Shown one piece after another: positions 22,156-30,054 of a stretch of DNA of 33,213 nucleotides (position 1 is its first letter; each line of letters starts with the position of its first letter). A model generated the notes under the pieces. The model was not told the DNA's origin. It did no database searches and was given only the letters and a program-made list of their open reading frames with translations. Source of the stretch: a virus; the IMG/VR virus record IMGVR_UViG_3300037883_000323, positions 1-33,213 of that record, one strand, 5' to 3'. The translations under genes and the position numbers were made by a program.

Positions 22156-24152
22156 CACACGAGGTTTGGCTCACTCTGCCTGAAGTAATGAGTGCGACCG
22201 GATGGTCTGAGCGGACCGTGTATCGCAAAGAAATCAAGACTCGCGATGGCAAGAAAGGTAGCAATGGTAAGCCGCTTAAGCAATACGCTGCCAGCTCTCT
22301 TCCTGCCGAAGTACAGTCCACGCTTTTCCGCCAGCGCCTGGCCTCGGAGGCGCTGGTAATAGCCTCGCGCTCTCCGCATCACATCGCGCCCAAGCTGCCT
22401 ACCGGACCTGATGAAAGAGAACGCATCGATCTCGGACCTGAAGCTTACGCGCAGGCTGAGCTGCGGCTAAAGATCATTGGCCCCATGATCGATTTCGTGA
22501 ATAACACCAACGGTCATAAGCCGGTTTTCAAGAACGGCTCCGGCCAGGAGATATGCACGCTCTGCGGTGTGGTGGACCACATCGCAGCCATCCAGCAGGT
22601 TTCGACCGCCACGCTGTGGGACTGGTATGGAAGGTATAAGAAGCAGGGATTCGCCGCACTTGCGGATCGCGTTCGCTCCGATGCCGGCAAGTCGCGCTAC
22701 TTCAGCAAGCATCCCCAGGTCGATGCGTTTGCACAGAATAAATTCCTGAACGAAAAGCTTTCCATCAAGCTGGTCCACGAGGCCATCGTCCGTAACTGGC
22801 CAAGACTGCGCAATGATGAAAGCGACCAGCCGCCCTCGTATGAAGTGCTGCGCACCTTCCTGAACGCCATCCCTCCCATTCTCAGCGCCGTGGCTCGCAA
22901 GGGAGAAAAGGCATTCAACAACGACTTCGCGCCCTTCATCATCAGGAACATTGAAGCCAAACGTCCGAATGAAATTTGGGTCAGCGACCACATGGTTCAC
23001 GACGTGTGGGTCCGCAATGATGGAGTGTTCGGCGAATTGAAAGAAAACGAGGCTTTCCGCCCCTGGCTTACCTGCATCGTGGACATGCGCTCGCGCAAGG
23101 TGTTGGGCACAGCCTGGTGCGTGAATCCCTCCAGCCGGTCGATCAGTTCGGCGTTGCGCGTAGCTATGTGCCGCTTTGGGTTGCCCCAAGTCTTCTACAT
23201 CGACAACGGGAAAGATTACCAGAAGGTTGGCAAAGAAGTGCCGGGCCTATCGCCTGAGGCCAGTGGGATTCTCTTTCGGCTAAACGTGAAATCACAGCAT
23301 TGCCTGCCGCTCCATCCGCAATCGAAGCAGATCGAGTCTTTCTTCCGCACTCTACATCAGCGTTTCGATGTGATCTGGTCTCCGTTCTACTGCGGCATCT
23401 CGCCGGCAAAACGCCCGGAGCAATGCGACCAGGTTCTGCGCGATCACAAGAAGCTTGTGGCGGCAGGCCAAGGCGATAAGTCGCCACTGCCGGCTGCATC
23501 GGAATTCATCCAGCTTGCAGCCCGGTGGACCGATGAATTCAATGCGACGTTCCCGCACAGCGGGCAGGGAATGAATGGGCACACCCCGAACCAGGTATTC
23601 GAGGCCGAGTTGCCCTCCGATCAACTACATCCAATCAATCCCGCCGATGTAGCCGAACTTTTTTGGGATCGCCAGAAACGCATGGTCCGCGAAGGTGGAA
23701 CTATCGAGCTAAACAACGCTCGTTACGAGCCAGCCAATGCCGAGACCTTCGCAGCGATGGCCTGCCAGATCAAGAGAGAAATCCTGGTCGCGTGCGACCC
23801 GCTGAATGTAGGCGAGGCCATAGCCCTGAGTATCGATGGCAACTTCTTAGGCCAGTTACGCGCCCAGGAGCTTCTAATCCACGGGGCAACCTCGCAAGAT
23901 GAAATCCAGGCCTCGCTGAAGACGCGGCGGCGGATGCTCAAGGCCACAAAACAATATCTGGCCACGCTCGAAAGCAGCCGAGTGCTGGCCGGAGATTCCA
24001 CCGAGATCGAGGATCTGCGCAGGCGCGCAGTGGCCTCATGTTCCAAACCCACAATCCACGCTTTGCCTGTCCTCAAAGCGGTCAACGCGCCGGAACCACG
24101 CCTGCACGTTGATGACATCGTGGACAGCTTTCTTGAGGAGACACAACCATGA
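22152..24152 (+). CDS. muA: MuA-type DDE transposase
   Basis: From the ATG at 22152 (GAGGTG seven bases upstream) the product has 666 residues, almost exactly the length of MuA (663). The N-terminus (VWLTLPEVMSATGWSERTVYRKE) is the Mu-type winged HTH that binds the internal activation or operator DNA. Further HTH segments for end binding follow at about 140-230. The catalytic triad is visible: D279 (WVSDHMVHD), D351 (FYIDNGKDY) and E395 (KQIESFFRTLH), close to D269, D336 and E392 of MuA. The C-terminal part should contact MuB. It integrates and replicates the phage by transposition. The frame stays open 37 codons upstream to a TTG, which I reject. It overlaps the next gene by ATGA. Confidence 0.96.
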   Translation: MTHEVWLTLPEVMSATGWSERTVYRKEIKTRDGKKGSNGKPLKQYAASSLPAEVQSTLFRQRLASEALVIASRSPHHIAPKLPTGPDERERIDLGPEAYAQAELRLKIIGPMIDFVNNTNGHKPVFKNGSGQEICTLCGVVDHIAAIQQVSTATLWDWYGRYKKQGFAALADRVRSDAGKSRYFSKHPQVDAFAQNKFLNEKLSIKLVHEAIVRNWPRLRNDESDQPPSYEVLRTFLNAIPPILSAVARKGEKAFNNDFAPFIIRNIEAKRPNEIWVSDHMVHDVWVRNDGVFGELKENEAFRPWLTCIVDMRSRKVLGTAWCVNPSSRSISSALRVAMCRFGLPQVFYIDNGKDYQKVGKEVPGLSPEASGILFRLNVKSQHCLPLHPQSKQIESFFRTLHQRFDVIWSPFYCGISPAKRPEQCDQVLRDHKKLVAAGQGDKSPLPAASEFIQLAARWTDEFNATFPHSGQGMNGHTPNQVFEAELPSDQLHPINPADVAELFWDRQKRMVREGGTIELNNARYEPANAETFAAMACQIKREILVACDPLNVGEAIALSIDGNFLGQLRAQELLIHGATSQDEIQASLKTRRRMLKATKQYLATLESSRVLAGDSTEIEDLRRRAVASCSKPTIHALPVLKAVNAPEPRLHVDDIVDSFLEETQP

Positions 24153-25108
24153 CGCCACAGAAGTCCGCTGAACTATCCATTGCTCAAGTCATTGATCTTT
24201 CCCGCGACTACATCTCCAGAAAAGGTTTGCGGCAGAGAGACTTTGCTGCCCGCGTCGGTTATTCGTTGAGCGCCGTCCAGAGTTTTTTGACCGCTCCCGG
24301 AAAATACTGGGGCGACGAGCAGGCGCTGGGCGCTGCGATCATGAAAGTGGTCAGCGCTGCCGATGACGAAGATGTCGATCTTGACGCGCCGCTGTTTGAG
24401 ACCGAGAATCTCGCGTTGATTCGGCGGTATTTCACCGATGCGCTCGAATCGGCTGCCGCTCGTGAAGATGTCCGAGGCTACTATTTTCGCGGCGCGCCTG
24501 GCTCACAAAAGAGCTTTGTCCTGAAACTGCTCAGCCGGGAATACAACCTGTCGCAGGCACACAAGAACGGCAGCGGTGGCCGCGCTTACTACGTTAGTTG
24601 CTACGAACGCATCCCGCGTCACGCTCTGATCTCTCGCATCGCCGTTGCCGTGGGTTCGCTGGCTGCCGGAAACACCGAGCGCATCTTGCAGAACTTGAAA
24701 TTCCACCTGCGCAGCCGCCATTGCGTTCTCATCATCGATGAGGCACAGGGATTGGAGCACCCCTGCCTGGAGATCGTTCGCGACCTGGTCGATGCGCTGC
24801 CACGGTGCGCCGTGATCTTCGCAGGGTCGCACAAACTAGAGCAAATATTCGCGCAGCTCAACATGCAGCAGTGGCATTCGAGAATTCGCAAGGGCACGGC
24901 AGTGCCTGGCGTGCAAGAGGATGAGGCCCGCGCGATTATCAAAACCGTTCTGGGAGAAGTACCCGTCAAGAAGATCGCTGGCCTGATTGCCGGGTCGTAT
25001 GACACAGACCTCTACGGCGGCAAAGTTGTCCAGTACATCTCGATGCGCAAGCTGGCCAATGCGCTCAAGCGAATCAAGTCGCGCCTGTCGGAAGGCGGAA
25101 ACGCATGA
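24149..25108 (+). CDS. muB: MuB-type target-DNA ATPase
   Basis: The 319-residue protein (MuB has 312) has an N-terminal HTH (LRQRDFAARVGYSLSAVQSFL, 27-47) and an AAA+ ATPase domain. Walker A reads GAPGSQKS (115-122), with Gln where the consensus has Gly, and Walker B reads VLIIDEAQ (193-200). RKGT near 250 may hold a sensor arginine. MuB forms filaments on DNA, chooses targets and activates the transposase. The ATG overlaps the transposase stop as ATGA, so the pair is coupled. The odd Walker A residue also occurs in some relatives, to my memory, so I do not call it inactive. Confidence 0.94.
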   Translation: MTPQKSAELSIAQVIDLSRDYISRKGLRQRDFAARVGYSLSAVQSFLTAPGKYWGDEQALGAAIMKVVSAADDEDVDLDAPLFETENLALIRRYFTDALESAAAREDVRGYYFRGAPGSQKSFVLKLLSREYNLSQAHKNGSGGRAYYVSCYERIPRHALISRIAVAVGSLAAGNTERILQNLKFHLRSRHCVLIIDEAQGLEHPCLEIVRDLVDALPRCAVIFAGSHKLEQIFAQLNMQQWHSRIRKGTAVPGVQEDEARAIIKTVLGEVPVKKIAGLIAGSYDTDLYGGKVVQYISMRKLANALKRIKSRLSEGGNA

Positions 25109-25281
25109 GCGCAGCAAAGACCATTGCCGATGTCGATTTTGGGAACACCACGCCGTGGTGTTCCCACTGTGAAAACGTCTTTCCCCTGACCGCTAGGGTT
25201 AGCCTGGATGGTGGGTACCTTCTAGTTCAGTGCCCTTCATGTAGTCATATCACTCCCTTCAAGAAGGCGGTGAAGGCATGA
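25105..25281 (+). CDS. Small zinc-ribbon protein
   Basis: The 58-residue protein has two CxxC pairs (C19/C22 in WCSHCEN and C43/C46 in QCPSCSH), a classic zinc ribbon. Between them lies a short beta-hairpin (ARVSLDGGYLLVQ). The ATG overlaps the MuB stop as ATGA and the stop overlaps the next ATG the same way. Its role could be nucleic-acid or protein contact in early infection. No family is recognised. Confidence 0.75.
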   Translation: MSAAKTIADVDFGNTTPWCSHCENVFPLTARVSLDGGYLLVQCPSCSHITPFKKAVKA

Positions 25282-25361
25282 CCTACGAGCAGATATTTGT
25301 GGCACAGCTTGAGCAGGAATTTCAACAGAAGAAATCGAAGCGCAAGAAGGTGTCCGCATGA
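25278..25361 (+). CDS. 27-residue basic peptide
   Basis: MTYEQIFVAQLEQEFQQ is followed by a Lys/Arg-rich end (KKSKRKKVSA). The gene is bounded by ATGA overlaps on both sides, which is the main evidence that it is translated. It may be a true micro-protein or only a coupling device for the genes around it. Confidence 0.5.
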   Translation: MTYEQIFVAQLEQEFQQKKSKRKKVSA

Positions 25362-25570
25362 AGCTCTTGAGGCTATCTCGACGTTGCGGTGCAACCCCTG
25401 AAGCGGCAGCGGAAACGGGCCGGGAAGCCGCTCTTCTCCCGCGCCCAAATTCCCGTAGCGAGAAGCTAGCGAATACCGTCTGCACTGTTCTGCTGATCGC
25501 GGCAGCTTTCTACTTCTTGGCCCACACATTGGCAGCCTGGCTGCGTGGAAGCTTCGAGGTGGCCAGATGA
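25358..25570 (+). CDS. Small membrane protein
   Basis: The 70-residue protein has a basic N-terminal half (MKLLRLSRRCG, then RPNSRSEKL) and one membrane helix at about 40-61 (TVCTVLLIAAAFYFLAHTLAAWL). It is joined to both neighbours by ATGA overlaps in the early operon. A small early membrane protein may change the host envelope or block superinfection, but nothing specific is shown. Confidence 0.65.
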   Translation: MKLLRLSRRCGATPEAAAETGREAALLPRPNSRSEKLANTVCTVLLIAAAFYFLAHTLAAWLRGSFEVAR

Positions 25571-25875
25571 AATTCCCAGGCTATGAGTGCGCTGTTTGTG
25601 GAGCACTGAAGCGTGATGCAAATCACTGGTGGCTGCTATGGGTCACCGATTTCATGCAGTCAAATGGCGTTCAAAGTGATTTGTCCATTGGGCAATGGAG
25701 TGAAGATCGCCTGGCAGAGCATTTCACTTTCTTTCTGAAAACTGTTTCGTTGGGTAACGCTGTTGTGGCCTGCGGGAACAACTGCTGCCAAAAGCTGGTC
25801 GAGCGATTCCTAATCACCCGCAGTCTTGACGCGCCGTGCGGGGCTGCAGGAAATCCTGTGGAGGCTAAGCAATGA
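25567..25875 (+). CDS. Cys-rich early protein
   Basis: The 102-residue protein begins MKFPGYECAVCGALKRDANHWWLLW and later has VVACGNNCCQKLVERFL. The CxxC near the start and the CGxxCC later could together bind one zinc. I recall related short proteins with the same NHWW motif as hypothetical genes in Acidobacteriota, without known role. It starts by ATGA overlap and its stop overlaps the next ATG in the same way. Confidence 0.68.
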   Translation: MKFPGYECAVCGALKRDANHWWLLWVTDFMQSNGVQSDLSIGQWSEDRLAEHFTFFLKTVSLGNAVVACGNNCCQKLVERFLITRSLDAPCGAAGNPVEAKQ

Positions 25876-26126
25876 GCAAGATGAGGGCAATTCTCACAAA
25901 TCGCGCCATCAACCTCCTTTGCAAGCTGTTCTCCGAGTACAGGTCTGGCGCGTCTACTAAGCCCACCTTGAACGATCTTCGCGATGAGTTGGGCGCAGAG
26001 GAATACAAACGATTCGAATCCGATCTGTCCAGCGCTATGCGTCGGACAAATGCCTGGAAGGCGGTCACAGAGATCATCGGGGAAGCGATGGACCGCAAGA
26101 GGACGGCGTCTAAGCGAGGCGCTTAG
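25872..26126 (+). CDS. Small basic helical hypothetical protein
   Basis: This 84-residue protein is helical and Arg/Lys-rich (ILTNRAINLLCKLFSEYR, then LRDELGAEEYKRFESDLSSAMRRTNAW). It has no recognisable motif. It starts by ATGA overlap with the Cys-rich gene and ends the coupled run that began with the regulator-transposase unit; a 53-base gap follows. Confidence 0.65.
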   Translation: MSKMRAILTNRAINLLCKLFSEYRSGASTKPTLNDLRDELGAEEYKRFESDLSSAMRRTNAWKAVTEIIGEAMDRKRTASKRGA

Positions 26127-26179
26127 ACAACAAACAATCAGCCAGGCGCCGCGATAAGGGCGACCACAAAAAGGAACCG

Positions 26180-26593
26180 ATGGAGGAAAAGAAACTACCC
26201 ACAACTGAAGAGATCGACACACTCGCTCAGATGTACGTTGACGGGCAAGCTAGCGCAGACCACGCGCAAGGAATCGCCGATGCATTTGGCGATCAGCTAA
26301 TAATGATGACGCAGGAATTCGGCAGCATCTCTCCTCGGGCTGAAAAGACCCGACAGCTTGAAGGCTCTGAATGGATCGTCAAGGTTACGCAGGGCCAAAG
26401 TGTCCACGTAAAAGCCTCCCAGGTAGTACGCCTGCGCAGGTTCCTGGCCGGCAAAGGCAAATCGCGTCTCTTCGGAAAGCTCTTCACAACCGAGGAGCGA
26501 TATTCGCTTTCCAGTGAGGCTCATACCGTTGTTAACGGTAAAGCATTCCTGGCTGGCCTGCCGGCTTCTATGTTGTCGAAGGTGAGTCGTTGA
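26180..26593 (+). CDS. Hypothetical protein in Gam region
   Basis: The 137-residue product has a helical N-terminal part and a strand-rich middle (EGSEWIVKVTQGQSVHVKASQVVRLRRFL), then FGKLFTTEERYSLSSEA. The gene is where Mu-like phages often carry Gam or other early helper genes, but the protein is shorter than Gam and lacks its coiled coil. I do not assign it. The start is ATG with AAAAAGGA upstream. Confidence 0.68.
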   Translation: MEEKKLPTTEEIDTLAQMYVDGQASADHAQGIADAFGDQLIMMTQEFGSISPRAEKTRQLEGSEWIVKVTQGQSVHVKASQVVRLRRFLAGKGKSRLFGKLFTTEERYSLSSEAHTVVNGKAFLAGLPASMLSKVSR

Positions 26594-26615
26594 AGAAGGA
26601 TAAGGAGTAGAGCGC

Positions 26616-26930
26616 ATGGATGTCTCTCTCAGTAATGCAATCCTTTTTGAGGCCCTGAAAGTCTCTCCTGAGCCATTGGATATTTGCGGGCTGCGGTGGT
26701 TGCTCCGCAACTACGTGAGCATCCCCGAATTTACCGAGGCTCTTTGCTGCTTGGAGATCGACGGCCTATTGGAGCCTGAGGGAGTTCTTAAATCTTCAAT
26801 CACTGAGAGCGGCAAGGCCCACCTTGCCGCCCTGGTAGCAACCGCGCTGCTCGCCATATCGGGAGAAGACTTAGGCGATGTTAGCGATCACCTGCTCCTG
26901 GAAATTCCCGAACCTCACGAGGTACGCTGA
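26616..26930 (+). CDS. Hypothetical protein, possible winged helix
   Basis: The 104-residue acidic protein has a layout like a short winged helix: AILFEALKVSPEPLDICGLRWLL, then FTEALCCLEIDGLLEPEG and SSITESGKAHLAAL. A C-terminal acidic tail follows. The start is ATG with AGGAG ten bases upstream. It stands two bases before the next gene. It may be a small regulator; the match is by eye only. Confidence 0.65.
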   Translation: MDVSLSNAILFEALKVSPEPLDICGLRWLLRNYVSIPEFTEALCCLEIDGLLEPEGVLKSSITESGKAHLAALVATALLAISGEDLGDVSDHLLLEIPEPHEVR

Positions 26931-26932
26931 TC

Positions 26933-27571
26933 ATGGCAGACGACTACAGCATTGATGCCCGCGCCGCACTGAGGCCAGATATATGTGTGCCATGCCAGCA
27001 GCGCGGCCATATCTGCCCTGCTCACTGCACCGTTGACAATGAGCGCTGGTGCCTGGACTGTACCGAGGGCAACCCTTGCGTCTACCAGCAGCGCAATGAC
27101 AAATCTATCCAGGCCGGCCCATTGCCTGCCCCGGCCTCTCCCAATGCCGAAGCCATAGCCGGATGGCTTTCCACCAGAGAACACTACCGCAAAAAACGGA
27201 AGCAACAAAAGGCCCAACCATCGCCACATCCGAAAGGAAAACTAGATATGCATTCAGCGAAAAAATGCTCTCACCCTGAGTGTGAGACTCCGCTAACCGA
27301 GCGCAACAAGTCCGGCTATTGCGCCAAGCATTTTTATTACAGCAAGAAAAATAAACCGCCACGCGGTGCGCGGCGCGTGGCTCGCAAAAGTACCAAGGCG
27401 GATCATTTCCCAACAATCCCAATCATCGCTACACGCAAGTCCGCCAAATCGCAGAACGGAACAGCCGTGGCGACGATCTGCGTGACGGAAGCCAACCTGA
27501 ACGCTTTCTGGCAAAAGCTTTCCATTGATGAGAAAGCCGATCTCTTCATGAAACAACTTGGAGCGAACTGA
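26933..27571 (+). CDS. Cys-rich zinc-binding protein
   Basis: The 212-residue protein has three Cys/His clusters. The first is CVPCQQRGHICPAHC (18-32), the second CLDCTEGNPC (40-49) and the third KKCSHPECETPL with GYCAKHF (about 110-133), followed by a Lys/Arg-rich linker. The end (VTEANLNAFWQKLSIDEKADLF) is a short helical domain seen at the ends of other phage and bacterial hypothetical proteins. Probably two or three zinc sites and nucleic-acid binding. The start is ATG two bases after the previous stop. Confidence 0.7.
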   Translation: MADDYSIDARAALRPDICVPCQQRGHICPAHCTVDNERWCLDCTEGNPCVYQQRNDKSIQAGPLPAPASPNAEAIAGWLSTREHYRKKRKQQKAQPSPHPKGKLDMHSAKKCSHPECETPLTERNKSGYCAKHFYYSKKNKPPRGARRVARKSTKADHFPTIPIIATRKSAKSQNGTAVATICVTEANLNAFWQKLSIDEKADLFMKQLGAN

Positions 27572-27572
27572 G

Positions 27573-27620
27573 ATGAAGGAAGACGACGCCCAATATTGGT
27601 TTTACAACGCCATCATTTAA
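27573..27620 (+). CDS. 15-residue leader peptide
   Basis: MKEDDAQYWFYNAII ends in TAATG, so its stop overlaps the start of the next gene. GGAG lies about nine bases before its ATG. The next gene has no ribosome binding site of its own, so this short frame probably delivers ribosomes to it. Confidence 0.45.
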   Translation: MKEDDAQYWFYNAII

Positions 27621-28099
27621 TGACTCCTCCTCTCCAGCTCGGTCTTACCGGTATCGCGCCTATTGAGCCGCCTGACGCGCACGCACGTAAAGTCATGACC
27701 GGCGAATTCGGTCCGTGGCCGATTACCGATCTTCAGCGCGAGTTCCTGCGCGTCTTAGTCTTTCATCAGGGCGCACAGCGCGCCATCCAGTTGCGCGACC
27801 TTATGGCCAAGCTGCAGAGCAAAGTCCGACCAATTCCCACCGAGCGTGAGATCAAGGACGCAGCGCGCAGCCTGGTGGTGGACTTCAAGGTTCGCATTGG
27901 AGCGTCCCGGCAAAGGCCAGCGGGGTACTACCTAATCACAAATTCCCAAGAAGCCCGTGACGCTGCTCAGGCTTATATCGCTGAGATCAAGCACTTGGCG
28001 CAGCGCGTTCGCGTGCTCCTCGATCCGCACGAGCTGGCGGAGCTCGCCGGCCAGCTCCGGCTCGACCGCAACGATGATGATCCAAAGGAGGCAGCTTGA
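27620..28099 (+). CDS. Winged-helix-like phage protein
   Basis: From the ATG at 27620 the product has 159 residues. WPITDLQREFLRVLVFHQGAQRAIQLRDLM, TEREIKDAARSLVVDF, and RQRPAGYYLITNSQEARDAA follow in order. This resembles a winged-helix family common in phage early regions, where the GYY part is the wing. A helical C-terminus ends in acidic residues. Translation seems coupled to a 15-codon leader by TAATG. A regulatory or replication-linked role is inferred. Confidence 0.7.
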   Translation: MTPPLQLGLTGIAPIEPPDAHARKVMTGEFGPWPITDLQREFLRVLVFHQGAQRAIQLRDLMAKLQSKVRPIPTEREIKDAARSLVVDFKVRIGASRQRPAGYYLITNSQEARDAAQAYIAEIKHLAQRVRVLLDPHELAELAGQLRLDRNDDDPKEAA

Positions 28100-28707
28100 G
28101 AGTCAAGGTTCTTTCGATATGGCATCCCCACGCGTGGGCGATGTATATGGGCTTGAAGACGTATGAAACAAGAGATGAACGGTTCATCTTGCCTGGCGTG
28201 AAGCGTTATAGAGGACCGCTGGCGATCCACGCCGCTAAGAAAACATTTGATCCTCTCGACTACGATCCCCGACTGTGCTCTCAACTGGCCAAGGATGGAC
28301 TCAAGACTCCTGAGAACCTCGTCTATGGCGCTGTGTTGTGCGTTCTTGATCTGGTCGACATTGTGCCGACCGCGCAAGTCCGCGGATCGCTCGATGCTCG
28401 CGAATTGATGTATGGCGATTACTCAACCGGGCGTTGCGCTTTGCAGACCACCAACCTGCGGCAGCTTGAAATCCCCGAATTGGTGAAAGGTCACCAGGGA
28501 TTGTTTTATTGGGACGTTCCGTCGCGGCTCACGCAGAAGCTCGCGCTCACTCCATGCGAAGGATGTTCGAAGAATGCTGGGATGTTATGGAATATGCAGG
28601 GCTTGGTGAATGTAGCTATCCGCCTGTGCAACGGGTGCTATCAGTTAGCTAAGTCATCGTACCCCAACACTCCTTTCCAATACGTGCGCCAGGGGGACGC
28701 TGCCTAA
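28096..28707 (+). CDS. ASCH-domain protein with extra Cys module
   Basis: The 203-residue protein starts VLSIWHPHAWAMYMGLKTYETRDER and continues YRGPLAIHAAKKTF, the signature of ASCH (PUA-like) domains that bind RNA or modified nucleobases. The ASCH part covers residues 1-140. The C-terminal third adds two Cys pairs, CEGC (154-157) and CNGC (178-181), which may bind zinc. The start is TTG, supported by AAAGGAGG five bases upstream and a TTGA overlap with the previous stop. A role in RNA or modified-DNA recognition is a guess. Confidence 0.78.
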   Translation: MRVKVLSIWHPHAWAMYMGLKTYETRDERFILPGVKRYRGPLAIHAAKKTFDPLDYDPRLCSQLAKDGLKTPENLVYGAVLCVLDLVDIVPTAQVRGSLDARELMYGDYSTGRCALQTTNLRQLEIPELVKGHQGLFYWDVPSRLTQKLALTPCEGCSKNAGMLWNMQGLVNVAIRLCNGCYQLAKSSYPNTPFQYVRQGDAA

Positions 28708-29150
28708 TGCTAGTTCCTATATTCAATCAAGGCCAAGTGGTCAGGATTCAGTGTGGCCGCATTATTGGCTACGCCGAGGATGCAATCATCTTATGCACCT
28801 ATCAGTATGGCCATGACGGTGACTGTTGTACCGTCGAACATCACGCGAAGCTCTGCCGGCGTCTAGTGAGCCATCCAGCAATCCACGATGAATGTCCGGT
28901 CTGCCGGAATTGCGGCTACAGCATCGCCATCGCAAAATTCGGAGAGTTCGCCGGTAGATATGTCCATGGGTTGACCGGCAATGTGCTCTGCGGTGAGCTG
29001 TTGCTTATCTGTGCCGCGAAAGATGGTATGCCAGTTGTCGAGCAGGATGGTGGATTGACCGGCCATCAGTTTGCGCTCCGCCTTACTGCTGAACCCGAGA
29101 CAGAAGCTGAGCCGGATAGTGATCAACTCAGTCCAAGGAGTATCTACTGA
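28707..29150 (+). CDS. Cys-rich hypothetical protein
   Basis: This 147-residue protein has many cysteines, including a CPVCRNC cluster (63-69) after HDGDCCTVEHHAKLC, likely for zinc. The N-terminal half looks beta-rich, and the end is acidic. It starts by TAATG overlap with the ASCH gene, with GGGGGA upstream, so the two are made together and may act together. No family recognised. Confidence 0.62.
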   Translation: MLVPIFNQGQVVRIQCGRIIGYAEDAIILCTYQYGHDGDCCTVEHHAKLCRRLVSHPAIHDECPVCRNCGYSIAIAKFGEFAGRYVHGLTGNVLCGELLLICAAKDGMPVVEQDGGLTGHQFALRLTAEPETEAEPDSDQLSPRSIY

Positions 29151-29399
29151 ATGTTCGTCAATTTCCCAAACCCTGAAATAAGCGCTGTCCGCCTTGCACC
29201 AGGGGGAGAGGCAATGCTTACGGTGCGCGAACTCCTAGCTGAGCTTAAGTACCTGCAGCGTGACACGATCATTGCTGTGGCCGATTGCATGGATGCCGCT
29301 GCCAGCAAATTCGAACGTGTCAATAAGCTGGCAATAACTCCTGATGATCTTCGCTGCGAAGCTCAAAAGCTGCGTGATTACGCCAACGGAGTCGCATGA
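29151..29399 (+). CDS. Small helical hypothetical protein
   Basis: The 82-residue protein is helical from about residue 22 (LTVRELLAELKYLQRDTIIAVADCMDAAASKFE). Its ATG follows the previous stop directly, with CAAGGAG about ten bases upstream. A second ATG at codon 22 has GGGGGAGAG upstream and is equally good, so the true protein may be 61 residues. Its stop overlaps the next start by ATGA. Confidence 0.6.
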   Translation: MFVNFPNPEISAVRLAPGGEAMLTVRELLAELKYLQRDTIIAVADCMDAAASKFERVNKLAITPDDLRCEAQKLRDYANGVA

Positions 29400-29695
29400 C
29401 CTTCGTCCCCAAATGTGAAGTCGTGATATCCGGTAACCCATCGATCAAAGAGTGTGTGGATGCTCACTTCGAAGGTTTGCTATGGGCATTCACCTTGTCG
29501 GGTATGAGCTACACGGAATTTGAGCGGGTGATCCAGAAGCGCCTGATCGAACATGCGCTCGCGAAGAATAACTACATCAGGGGCCGAGCGGCAGAGCAGC
29601 TCCTAATTCGTAGGGATGTAATCAACCACAGGATAAAGAAGCTCGGCATAGCTATGCCGCCTAAAGCAGCGCCGAAGAGAAGGAGAAGGGGATGA
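29396..29695 (+). CDS. Fis-type HTH protein, candidate middle regulator
   Basis: The 99-residue protein has at its C-terminus NYIRGRAAEQLLIRRDVINHRIKKLGI (58-84), which matches the Fis/NtrC-type HTH pattern, followed by a basic tail (PKAAPKRRRRG). The N-terminal half is helical and could dimerise. In Mu the middle activator Mor is a DNA-binding dimer encoded in a comparable place at the end of the early region. This protein is a candidate for that job, though not a clear Mor homologue. It overlaps both neighbours by ATGA. Confidence 0.7.
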   Translation: MTFVPKCEVVISGNPSIKECVDAHFEGLLWAFTLSGMSYTEFERVIQKRLIEHALAKNNYIRGRAAEQLLIRRDVINHRIKKLGIAMPPKAAPKRRRRG

Positions 29696-30045
29696 AAAGA
29701 CTCTTCGAAGAGGTCACGCAAAACGAATGGTCTTTAGTGGTGGAGGAAGCTGCCGGCTTTCATGGAGGAAACTCATTGAACCGTAGCTTGTGGCAGGCCC
29801 TGTACTTCCTCAAATCTTCACCGATTGGGACGACGGCCAGAATCGAATGCAAACGTGAATACCAAAGCAAAAAGAGGCACGCTGCACATGTCTACGCCGA
29901 CCGGCTACATATTTTTGTGCAAACCCGCTACCTAGACAACTACGTCTATCTTCGGCGCGTGGAAACCAGAGATCGCAGAGGCAGAAAGCGCGACGAGGCT
30001 TTAGATTCGCAAGGGACTGAAGCAATCATGCAGAGAGAGAGCTAA
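29692..30045 (+). CDS. Basic hypothetical protein
   Basis: The 117-residue product has a strand-rich middle (PIGTTARIECKREY, then LHIFVQTRYLDNYVYLRRVE) and is rich in Arg and Lys, suggesting nucleic-acid contact. It starts by ATGA overlap with the Fis-like gene. The end is acidic and polar. I recognise no family. Confidence 0.6.
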   Translation: MKRLFEEVTQNEWSLVVEEAAGFHGGNSLNRSLWQALYFLKSSPIGTTARIECKREYQSKKRHAAHVYADRLHIFVQTRYLDNYVYLRRVETRDRRGRKRDEALDSQGTEAIMQRES

Positions 30046-30054
30046 AAAATCATC

